Under the pieces are notes generated by a model that worked only from the letters and a program-made list of their open reading frames with translations, had not been told where the DNA came from and did no database searches. DNA of 64,000 nt from Candidatus Competibacteraceae bacterium (GTDB taxonomy: Bacteria > Pseudomonadota > Gammaproteobacteria > Competibacterales > Competibacteraceae), in contig JADJQQ010000004.1 of the NCBI GenBank assembly GCA_016712625.1, positions 620,001 through 684,000 on the forward strand, in the 5' to 3' direction. Below, in pieces: positions 26,538 through 34,398 of this stretch (position 1 is the first letter of the stretch; every line of letters begins with the position of its first letter). Position numbers and translations under genes: made by a program.

Positions 26538-28115
26538 CTAACCTTGATCGAAGTAGCGCTGTAAAAACGTGTCAAAGGGAACAGTGTCCGCCGCTTCGAT
26601 GTCTTGTTGCGCTCGCCAAGAACGTTCGGCGGCTTCGGTAAAAAACTGCGTTCTCTCGGTAGACAGCGGGGGCGCTTCGAAGTAGTGACGGTGTTGCTCC
26701 GATAACCGGCGGGCGCAGCCAAAGAAGTTCTCGCCGTTGGAGCGCATCTCAGCCAGCACTCGGGCCGACGGAGACCGATCAGGATCAGCCAGCGTCTCGC
26801 GCTGCTCAGTCAGGGCCCCCCCATAGGAACACCCTAGCTGACCGCTATCCAGCAATTCACAAATCGGTTGCAACAGGCCCAGTAGTTGGTCCGCCCATTG
26901 TCGCAAGGGCAAGGGTGGCTCGCAGCGGCGCCGCAAAACCAATGCGGGGTCGCGCCCGCCCAGCGCCACCGCCATTTGGTTGTCATCGTTGAAGCGTCGT
27001 TCCTCGGCGTCCAGCGGCGGCGACTCATGCAACAGACAAAGCAACAGGAAAGCTTCCAAAAAATGCAGTTGGGAAAGATTGACGCCCAACGGATCGAGCG
27101 GATTGATGTCGAGCGAACGCAGTTCAACGTATTGAACGCCGCGCCGCTGAAGCGCCAGAGAAGGTTTTTCGTTGCCTTGCGGCGGCTGCTTGGGCCGCAT
27201 CGCGGTGTAATACTCATTTTCGATTTGCAAGATATTGGCGTTCAACTGCCGGTATTCACCATTGACCTTGACGCCAATTTTTTCGTAAGGCGGCCAAGGA
27301 ATTACCGTGGCTTGGGCGAGGCTGGCGAGATATTCCGCCAGCGAGTTATAGCAAACGTTCACCCCGCTTTTTTTCTCGGTGCGATTGGTGTAACCAATAT
27401 TGCTCATCCGTAGCGAAGTCGCGAAAGGCCCATAGCAGGTGTGATCGTCAAATTCGGCCAAGGTCGTGGACTGGCCATCGAGAAAGGATTTACAGACGGC
27501 GGGTGAAGCGCCAAACAGATACAAAATCAGCCAACCAAAGCGCTGAAAGTTGCGAATCAGCCCGAAATAGGATTCGGAGCGAAAATCTTGCGGTGTCCGA
27601 CGATCGCCCTCCTGGTCTTGGAACGCGGCCCAAAACTCATCCGATAGCGAAAAATTGAAGTGAACGCCAGCGATTACTTGCATGATGCGCCCATAGCGCC
27701 ACGCCAAGCCGCGCCGATAGACATGCTTCATAAACCCGAGATTGGATCGACCGTATTGGGCGATGGGGATGCTATCTTCTCCCGCCAGAATGCACGGCAT
27801 ACTGCCCGACCATAACAATTCGGCGCCGATATGCGGATAGACAAAGCGGTGGCAGTCGTCTAGGAAGCGCAACGCTTGCTCAGCGCTCGCTAACGGTGGG
27901 GTGATAAACTCCAGCAGGGCTTCCGAATAATCCGTGGTGATGAACGGGTGGGTCAGCGCCGAACCCAACGCGGCCGGATGGGGAATTTGTGAAATGTAGC
28001 CATTGGGAGCAACTCGTAGCGCTTCCCTTTCAAGGCCGAGCCGGCGGCCGTCGAGCAACGAACGCAAGTCGGTAGCGAACAGCCAAGTCAAACGCCGGTC
28101 GAAAATTGAAGACAA
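26538..28115 (-). CDS. gshA: Glutamate-cysteine ligase
   Basis: Joins glutamate and cysteine with ATP, the first step of glutathione synthesis. The 525-residue length and the E. coli-type blocks GLEREALRV near residue 27, PHIGAELLWSGSMPC-like sequence near 95 and GVHFNFSLSDEFW near 150 identify it. VELRSLDINPLDPLGV near residue 330 is another conserved block. The predicted start is TTG, preceded at 8 nt by GAGG; no ATG upstream fits. The gene is single and divergent from the aminopeptidase. It serves gloA and other thiol functions. Confidence 0.95.
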   Translation of the reverse strand: MSSIFDRRLTWLFATDLRSLLDGRRLGLEREALRVAPNGYISQIPHPAALGSALTHPFITTDYSEALLEFITPPLASAEQALRFLDDCHRFVYPHIGAELLWSGSMPCILAGEDSIPIAQYGRSNLGFMKHVYRRGLAWRYGRIMQVIAGVHFNFSLSDEFWAAFQDQEGDRRTPQDFRSESYFGLIRNFQRFGWLILYLFGASPAVCKSFLDGQSTTLAEFDDHTCYGPFATSLRMSNIGYTNRTEKKSGVNVCYNSLAEYLASLAQATVIPWPPYEKIGVKVNGEYRQLNANILQIENEYYTAMRPKQPPQGNEKPSLALQRRGVQYVELRSLDINPLDPLGVNLSQLHFLEAFLLLCLLHESPPLDAEERRFNDDNQMAVALGGRDPALVLRRRCEPPLPLRQWADQLLGLLQPICELLDSGQLGCSYGGALTEQRETLADPDRSPSARVLAEMRSNGENFFGCARRLSEQHRHYFEAPPLSTERTQFFTEAAERSWRAQQDIEAADTVPFDTFLQRYFDQG

Positions 28116-28255
28116 GGTAGTCGCCTCGTGGTGGGTGGGCGTTAGCCGGAGAAATCGGTGGGGCGATCACAAGCAACCCGCCTTGGCACGAAGGCGAGAT
28201 TTAGCGTCTATTGTAAATGAAAATCACTCTAGGATATTTCTACGGAGAGCTTGTG

Positions 28256-29641
28256 ATGAGTTATGGTTTGCTACCTGGCCGTTCAGCCACGGCTATTCCT
28301 CTGATTCCGATCATCGAAACCGAGTTAGAGCGCTGGCTGCAGCAGCAGGACGAACGTTGGCGCAACTGGTTGAGGGCCAGCGATTGCAAGATGAAACCGG
28401 GGAGTTTCAGCTTGCTACCTGGGGTGGATGGCCGCTTGCAAGCGGTGGCGATTTGCATAAAGAGGGCCGATGATCTCTGGGCCTTGGGAAGCCTGCCCGC
28501 CGCTCTGCCGGAAGGCGACTATTACCTCGACGCCCTCTTCGAAGCGCGGCAACTGGAGCGATTGGCGCTGGGGTGGGCGCTGGGGGCCTACCAATTTACC
28601 CGCTATAAGGCCGCCAAGCGTGCCGTGGCGCGGCTGGCTTTGGGGCTTTCCTGTAACGCCGAGCGCATTTACCGCCAAGCTGAAGCAGTCACTCTGGTTC
28701 GCGATCTGATCAACACGCCGGCCGAAGACATGATGCCGGAGCATCTAACCGAAGCGACCGAGGCGATCGGTTCGAAATTCGGCGCAAGCGTGACTCAAAT
28801 CGTGGGTGATGATTTGCTGGCGCAGAACTATCCAGCCATCCATGCCGTCGGCCGGGCCAGCGCCCACCCCCCGCGCTTGCTGGATTTGCGCTGGGGCGAT
28901 CCGCTGCATCCCAAGGTGACGCTGGTCGGTAAAGGCGTCTGTTTCGATAGCGGCGGGCTTGATTTGAAACCCTCCGGCGCGATGCGCTTGATGAAAAAGG
29001 ATATGGGAGGCGCGGCAACGGCGTTGGGACTAGCAAGACTGCTCATGAGCACCGGCTTGCCGGTGCGATTGCGGGTATTGATCGCGGCGGCAGACAACGC
29101 GGTTTCCAGCAACGCTTTCCGCCCCGGCGATATCCTTCACTCTCGCTTGGGATTGACTATCGAGGTTCATAATACGGACGCTGAGGGGCGTTTGATTCTT
29201 TGCGATGCGCTCGCTGAGGCGGCCACCGAGCAGCCGGAAGCCCTATTCGATTTCGCCACCCTGACCGGCGCGGCGCGGGTTGCGCTCGGCACCGAAATGC
29301 CAGCCCTGTTCTGCAACGACGAGGCGCTGGCCGCTGGGTTGCTGGGGGCGGCGGAAAAAGAACAAGATCCAATCTGGCGACTGCCGTTATATCACGCGTA
29401 CCGGGATCTGTTAGATAGCAAGATCGCCGACCTCGCCAACGCCAGCGAATCGTCCTATGCTGGAGCGATTTCCGCCGCCTTATTTTTAAAGGAATTCGTA
29501 CCCGATGGCATCCCATGGGCGCACTTCGATCTGATGGCCTGGAACCTCGGGACGCAGCCCGGCCGACCGGAAGGCGGCGAGGCAATGGCCATGCGGGGGG
29601 TATTTGCTTGGCTGGAACAACGCTATGGGGGTGACAACTAA
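28256..29641 (+). CDS. Leucyl aminopeptidase family protein (M17)
   Basis: Cytosolic zinc/manganese aminopeptidase that removes N-terminal residues from peptides. The M17 signature NTDAEGRL is intact, and the metal-binding Lys and Asp lie in GKGVCFDSGGLDLKPS. The N-terminal macro-like domain is shorter than in PepA, giving about 461 residues, as in the PepB-like/unassigned M17 group. The ATG at 28256 follows GGAG by 8 nt; an upstream ATG at 28217 is in frame but poorly placed. It stands alone between gshA and the acyl-CoA genes. Confidence 0.9.
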   Translation: MSYGLLPGRSATAIPLIPIIETELERWLQQQDERWRNWLRASDCKMKPGSFSLLPGVDGRLQAVAICIKRADDLWALGSLPAALPEGDYYLDALFEARQLERLALGWALGAYQFTRYKAAKRAVARLALGLSCNAERIYRQAEAVTLVRDLINTPAEDMMPEHLTEATEAIGSKFGASVTQIVGDDLLAQNYPAIHAVGRASAHPPRLLDLRWGDPLHPKVTLVGKGVCFDSGGLDLKPSGAMRLMKKDMGGAATALGLARLLMSTGLPVRLRVLIAAADNAVSSNAFRPGDILHSRLGLTIEVHNTDAEGRLILCDALAEAATEQPEALFDFATLTGAARVALGTEMPALFCNDEALAAGLLGAAEKEQDPIWRLPLYHAYRDLLDSKIADLANASESSYAGAISAALFLKEFVPDGIPWAHFDLMAWNLGTQPGRPEGGEAMAMRGVFAWLEQRYGGDN

Positions 29642-29704
29642 ATAACCAAAGCAAGTGCGCCAGCGCCCTCCCTGGCGCGGAGATCTCTCCCTGGCAAACC
29701 GCGC

Positions 29705-30601
29705 TCAGGCCACTGGATGTCGCAGTTGCGGATTTTGCACCGGCGGCTTGACCGAGTAATCGTAGAATCCTTTGTTGGTCTTCCGGCCCAGATAACCCAG
29801 TTGCACCAGACGGGTCAGCGTGTGCGGTGGAGACACATGGGGTTGGTGCATGTCTTGATAGATATTCATGGTCATGGCTTCCACCACATCCAAGCCGATG
29901 TAATCGGCCAACTCAAACGGCCCCATCGGATGCGCGGCGCCGGATTTCATCGCGTGATCGATGTCGGCGATGGTGCCGGTTCCCATCTCCAGCAACCGAA
30001 TGGCGCTCAGCATATAAGGAGTCAGCAGGCGGTTCACGATAAAACCAGTGGTATCCTGCACGATGACTGGATCTTTCTTCAGTTTCTTGCAGAACACATC
30101 AAGCGTTTTGATCGTCTCATCCGAGGTCTCAAATGCATGGATGATCTCCACCAGCTTCATCACCGGGGCCGGATTGAAGAAATGCAGACCGGCTACCCGA
30201 TCACGTTGCTTGCAAACCGCCATCAGGGCCGTGACCGAGAGCGTGGACGTATTCGTCGTCAGCAGCGCTTCTGGAGAAACGATGCCCTCGAGACGTTGCA
30301 ACAGCGCTGTCTTGGTGTCTAAATCCTCAATGATCGATTCGACGATCAGATCGCAGCCCGCGACATCCTCTTCTTTGGTTGTGAATTGTAATAGACCGAG
30401 CGTGGAATCCTTTTGTTCGGCGGTCATCTTGCCGCGTTCGACCATCTTGGCAAGGGACTTGTCCAAACCCGACCGAATCTTGTCGGTCGAACCTGGCGTC
30501 GCCTTGACGGCCACGGTGGCAATACCCGCCTGCGCGCACACCTGCGCCACACCCAGACCCATGGCGCCACAGCCCATAACACCGACTTTTTTGATTTCCA
30601 T
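29705..30601 (-). CDS. hbd: 3-hydroxybutyryl-CoA dehydrogenase
   Basis: Oxidises or reduces 3-hydroxyacyl-CoA with NAD(P)(H). The Rossmann motif GCGAMGLGVAQ starts at residue 10. The central helix block LHFFNPAPVMKLVEI carries the catalytic His, and Glu is in that block. The C-terminal domain has GFIVNRLLTPYMLSA and the final GRKTNKGFYDYS. Length 298 fits the single-function short enzyme, not the FadB fusion. The gene follows an enoyl-CoA hydratase on the same strand by 150 bp; together they cover two consecutive steps of beta-oxidation or of butyryl/PHA precursor metabolism. Confidence 0.93.
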   Translation of the reverse strand: MEIKKVGVMGCGAMGLGVAQVCAQAGIATVAVKATPGSTDKIRSGLDKSLAKMVERGKMTAEQKDSTLGLLQFTTKEEDVAGCDLIVESIIEDLDTKTALLQRLEGIVSPEALLTTNTSTLSVTALMAVCKQRDRVAGLHFFNPAPVMKLVEIIHAFETSDETIKTLDVFCKKLKKDPVIVQDTTGFIVNRLLTPYMLSAIRLLEMGTGTIADIDHAMKSGAAHPMGPFELADYIGLDVVEAMTMNIYQDMHQPHVSPPHTLTRLVQLGYLGRKTNKGFYDYSVKPPVQNPQLRHPVA

Positions 30602-30751
30602 CGCTTATGCCTTATTGTGATAGTGTAATGACATATAGTTTTTTCCGGCGGCCGAAACACAAATCCGAATAAACCACCGATATTATAATGAATACCGAGG
30701 GCATCGGCTAAATTCATTAGCAGGATCGGCCCGGTTTGGCGTGCGGTCCGG

Positions 30752-31528
30752 TCAACGATGTTTCAGCTCTGGCGCTCGTTTACCGACGAAGGCGTCCATC
30801 CCTTCTTTCTGATCCTCGGTGGCAAATACCGCGTGGAAGGTCCGCCGTTCGAACAGCAGGCCTTCGGCCAGACTCGTTTCCAGCGCGCGATTGACGCATT
30901 CCTTCGTCATCATCACGGCGGGCAGCGACATTCCGGCGATCAATTCAGCGGTCTTGATCGCCTCTTCGATCAACTCCGCCACCGGCACGATCCGGCTGAC
31001 CAATCCAGCGCGTTCAGCTTCCACCGCATCCATCATCCGTCCGGTCAAACATAGTTCCATTGCTTTGGATTTACCGACCAGACGGGTCAGACGTTGAGTG
31101 CCGCCCGCGCCGGGCAGAATACCCAGTTTGATTTCTGGCTGGCCGAACTTGGCGGTGTCGGCCGCGAGGATGAAATCGCACATCATCGCCAGCTCACACC
31201 CGCCGCCCAAGGCGTAGCCGGCCACCGCCGCAATCACTGGCTTGCGGCAACGACTGGCCCGCTCCCAGTTACGGGTGATGAAATTAGCCTTATAAGCGTC
31301 CATGTAGGAATAGTCCTTCATGCCTTTGATGTCCGCCCCAGCGGCAAAGACCTTTTCACCACCGGTGATCACGATAGCGCGAATGGCTTCATCGGCTTCT
31401 ACCCCGTCCAGGGCGGCGGTCAATTCATCCATCAACTCGTTAGATAAGGCATTGAAGGCCTTAGGCCGGTTGAGGGTGATCACAGCGACCGGGCCACGGG
31501 TCTCGACGCGGATATTTTCATAATTCAT
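30752..31528 (-). CDS. Enoyl-CoA hydratase/crotonase family protein
   Basis: Hydrates trans-2-enoyl-CoA to 3-hydroxyacyl-CoA. The oxyanion-hole segments AAGADIKGM near residue 60 and AAVAGYALGGGCELAMMCD near 105 are intact. The catalytic pair is visible in the stretch QPEIKLGILPGAGGTQRL. GGGAGGATTAAC precedes the ATG at the right distance. Length 258 is typical for short-chain enoyl-CoA hydratase. Paired with the 3-hydroxybutyryl-CoA dehydrogenase downstream; in organisms that store PHA such pairs connect fatty-acid oxidation to the polymer. Chain-length preference is not readable. Confidence 0.92.
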   Translation of the reverse strand: MNYENIRVETRGPVAVITLNRPKAFNALSNELMDELTAALDGVEADEAIRAIVITGGEKVFAAGADIKGMKDYSYMDAYKANFITRNWERASRCRKPVIAAVAGYALGGGCELAMMCDFILAADTAKFGQPEIKLGILPGAGGTQRLTRLVGKSKAMELCLTGRMMDAVEAERAGLVSRIVPVAELIEEAIKTAELIAGMSLPAVMMTKECVNRALETSLAEGLLFERRTFHAVFATEDQKEGMDAFVGKRAPELKHR

Positions 31529-31906
31529 GCGTTAATCCTCCCAAATTTCGCGGGGCCACTTCGGTTCCGACAGGATAGCGGCGGCGCGGCACACCAAAAC
31601 GTCGGGTCACTCCTGATCAAAATTCGTTTTGAACCGAGGAATTTAGTCAGTGCGGACAGTATAAGCCAGAATGCAAGACTTCAGGCTCGGTTACCGCGCG
31701 CAAGAATCAGCAGGTGCGGAGCTTGGCGCCACCCAGCTTGGAAAGCGCCATTAGCGCATGAACGGGAAGGGGTTGAGAAACGCGCGACTCAGGACCAAGG
31801 CGGCTATCCGAGAGATCAGCTAGCGTTTCGATGGGAAATTGGCATTCTTGGCGGGGAGGATCAAGACATTACCCGGTGATCCGTCCGTTAACCCTATCTC
31901 CGGGAT
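31529..31906. other. Intergenic region without recognised gene
   Basis: About 380 bp between the enoyl-CoA hydratase start and the end of a small membrane protein on the same strand. Frames here have no credible start or sequence. The promoter of the acyl-CoA pair should lie near 31540-31680, but no clear boxes are seen. Confidence 0.5.
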
Positions 31907-32119
31907 TTATTTCGTCATCGAAAACCGCGGCGCTGTCACCCGCTCTGGTTCAAAAGCGACCGAACCCACCGGCACAACGTGCCCACTCGATTCAGAGGCA
32001 TCAGGGGCAGCACTGGAGGAAACCGGTTTTTGCGGAACTGGAATCCAATAAGACGCGACAGCTAACAGCATGGCTAAGCCTAGAATGACTATCTGCTTAC
32101 GATGGAGTTGAATGCTCAT
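31907..32119 (-). CDS. Small single-pass membrane protein
   Basis: A 70-residue protein with a basic N-terminus (MSIQLHRKQ), one hydrophobic helix at about 10-26 (IVILGLAMLLAVASYWI) and a short polar, Ser/Pro/Val-rich outer part. AGGAAG lies 8 nt before the ATG, which supports translation. It is not recognised. It could be exported or remain anchored; no partner is evident. Confidence 0.5.
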   Translation of the reverse strand: MSIQLHRKQIVILGLAMLLAVASYWIPVPQKPVSSSAAPDASESSGHVVPVGSVAFEPERVTAPRFSMTK

Positions 32120-32378
32120 CTGCGTGACTTCCTGTATAGATACTGAATAAATGGATTGCTACTATGCTATCAGTTATTCATATGCAAATCTCATACCCAT
32201 TTATTTTATTTGCATTTGGTCTAAGCAAATCGCCGCCAGATCCAAAATCTACTCCCTAAACTATAAAATTAAGTCTTTGTTAAAAAGATATTTTTTAATT
32301 TCTCCCCTAGCAGCGATGCAGAATCAGATCCATCCCACACCTCACAACCAATTTAAGGACTGACCAGCAGTTTCAACA

Positions 32379-32432
32379 GTCCAAATAAAATTTGGACCGG
32401 TTCAATTTGGCCCTATAGTTCAAAATGAACCG
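32379..32432. promoter_or_regulatory. Two inverted repeats upstream of maeA
   Basis: The perfect 8-bp repeat GTCCAAAT-AAA-ATTTGGAC (32379-32397) is followed at once by arms CGGTTCA (32398-32404) and TGAACCG (32426-32432). They lie about 100-150 bp before the maeA start in an AT-rich 414-bp spacer (32120-32533) with no gene. Such symmetry suits binding of a dimeric regulator, perhaps controlling maeA. Alternatively one is an RNA hairpin. Confidence 0.45.
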
Positions 32433-32533
32433 CACGCTCATATATATTTTTTTGATCTTTTCTAGAAAAGTCACCATACTGATTTGTTCTGTTATTTTGA
32501 CCACTGACTATCGCCCTAACCTAAAGCCGCACG

Positions 32534-34306
32534 ATGAAACGAGACCCCATCAGCCCCTACTTCGACATCAAAACCGATGCCGAAGGTCAAGAGTACATGG
32601 AAGTTTATTTGGAAGGCATCGCCCTATTACGGCTGGTCCTCAGCAACAAAGGCACAGCGTTTACTGAAGATGAACGAGTTGCCTTGGGATTGGATGGGTT
32701 GCTGCCCCCTCAAGTCAACACGCTGGTTCAGCAAGTCGAACGGGTTTACCGAGGCTTTTTGCGCGAACCCGACCCCATCGCCAAGTACCAATATCTACGC
32801 GCCTTACAAGAACGCGCCGAAACCCTATTTTATGCATTGCTAGAACGGCATCTTGAAGAAATGATGCCTATCATCTACACACCGACTGTCGGGCAGGCAG
32901 TGCAACAATTTAGTCACCTTTATCAAAATCCACGCGGATTGTCGTTTTCTCCGCTCAATATCGACCGCGCGGCTGGCGTGGTCCGCAATTTTCCGTGGAA
33001 TGACGTGCGGATGATCGTCGCCACTGACTCCTCAGCCATTCTCGGTATTGGCGATCAAGGTTACGGCGGCTTGGCTATTGCGATTGGCAAGCTGGCGATT
33101 TACACCATCGGCGGCGGCGTCAATCCCTTTCACACCATGCCGGTTAAACTGGATGTCGGCACCGACCGGCTCGAGCTTCTGAACGATGAATTCTACCTTG
33201 GCGTGCGACAGCGACGGCTGCGGGGGGACCGCTATCTGGCGTTCCTGGACAAGTTCGTTAAAGCCATTCACGAGCGCTGGCCGCGGGCGGTGATTCAATG
33301 GGAAGATTTATCCAAGGATGTAGCCTTTACAGTCCTGGAGCGCTACCGCAAACAGCTGCCTTCCTTCAACGATGATATTCAGGGTACGGGCGCGGTGGCG
33401 CTGGCGGGCCTGCTTTCGGCGAGCCGGCTCAAGGGCGAGGCGCTGCGCGATCAGCGTATTGTCATACTAGGCGCTGGCGCGGGCGGCATTGGCGTGGCTT
33501 GGGCCATCACGCAAGGACTTATTCGGGAAGGGCTGAGTCCAGAGGAAGCCCGCGACCGGGTTTGCGTGCTTGATTCTGGTGGGCTACTGGTGGCCGGACG
33601 CAACGTTGACGCTTACAAGCAACCTTTCGTGCAACCGCGCGAAAAAATCAACGGCTGGCAAATCGCCAACGATATTCCGACCCTGCTGGAAACCATCGAG
33701 CATACTAAAGCCACCGCGTTGTTGGGTCTAAGCGGTCAAGCGGGTTCCTTTAACCACCCGGTAGTGCAAGCGATGGCACGCCATTCGACCCGACCCGTCA
33801 TTTTCCCGCTTTCCAATCCCACTTCGGCTTGCGAGGCGCTGCCGGAAGACATCCTCGATTGGAGCGAAGGCCGCGCGATTGTCGCTACTGGCAGCCCGTT
33901 TCCCGACGTAGAGCGAGATGGTCATCTCCATCACATTGGCCAGGGCAACAACGCATTCATTTTTCCCGGCTTGGGCTTCGGCACGATCTTGGCCGAGTGC
34001 CATGAGGTGACTGATACCATGGTATTGGAAGCGGCTTATGCGCTAGCCGAATACACCGCCGCCGCTCATTTGCGCACCGGCCGCATCTATCCGCCGATCC
34101 GCGAATTAAGGGAAGTCAGCATCCGAGTCGGCGCGCGGGTCGTTGAACAGGCGCTAAAAGAGGGCGTGGCGGGAAGAACCGAACTGGCCGGACGCGATCT
34201 CGATACTTATTTACGGTCGCGGTTTTGGAAACCCCGTTATCTCCCCATCGTGCGTGGAGATCATACCGCCATGATCGACCATCCCGGCTATAACAAGGTC
34301 GAATAA
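32534..34306 (+). CDS. maeA: NAD-dependent malic enzyme
   Basis: Oxidatively decarboxylates malate to pyruvate with NAD. The 590-residue size and E. coli MaeA-like blocks, IIYTPTVGQAVQQFSHLY near residue 112 and ILGIGDQGYGGLAI near 170, separate it from the MaeB type. DDIQGTGAVALAGL near 277 carries the catalytic/metal acidic residues, and VILGAGAGGIGVAW near 310 is the NAD-binding motif. A few blocks (FPLSNPTSACEALPEDI) complete the C-terminal domain. Two inverted repeats lie upstream. It is monocistronic. Together with maeB and pckG it allows C4-to-C3 conversion with different cofactors. Confidence 0.95.
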   Translation: MKRDPISPYFDIKTDAEGQEYMEVYLEGIALLRLVLSNKGTAFTEDERVALGLDGLLPPQVNTLVQQVERVYRGFLREPDPIAKYQYLRALQERAETLFYALLERHLEEMMPIIYTPTVGQAVQQFSHLYQNPRGLSFSPLNIDRAAGVVRNFPWNDVRMIVATDSSAILGIGDQGYGGLAIAIGKLAIYTIGGGVNPFHTMPVKLDVGTDRLELLNDEFYLGVRQRRLRGDRYLAFLDKFVKAIHERWPRAVIQWEDLSKDVAFTVLERYRKQLPSFNDDIQGTGAVALAGLLSASRLKGEALRDQRIVILGAGAGGIGVAWAITQGLIREGLSPEEARDRVCVLDSGGLLVAGRNVDAYKQPFVQPREKINGWQIANDIPTLLETIEHTKATALLGLSGQAGSFNHPVVQAMARHSTRPVIFPLSNPTSACEALPEDILDWSEGRAIVATGSPFPDVERDGHLHHIGQGNNAFIFPGLGFGTILAECHEVTDTMVLEAAYALAEYTAAAHLRTGRIYPPIRELREVSIRVGARVVEQALKEGVAGRTELAGRDLDTYLRSRFWKPRYLPIVRGDHTAMIDHPGYNKVE

Positions 34307-34398
34307 ACGGCCCAGACCCCTGATGGCCGACCTGATTGAGGGTTAACCCAGGCCGGCTATCAGAAAATCTGCTAATCAGATCAGCATTGATCCTGCAA

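Noticed and set aside
31839..32088. Plus-strand frames of 70 and 85 codons opposite the small membrane protein
   Set aside because: They lack ribosome binding sites and overlap a minus-strand frame with AGGAAG and a clear membrane helix.
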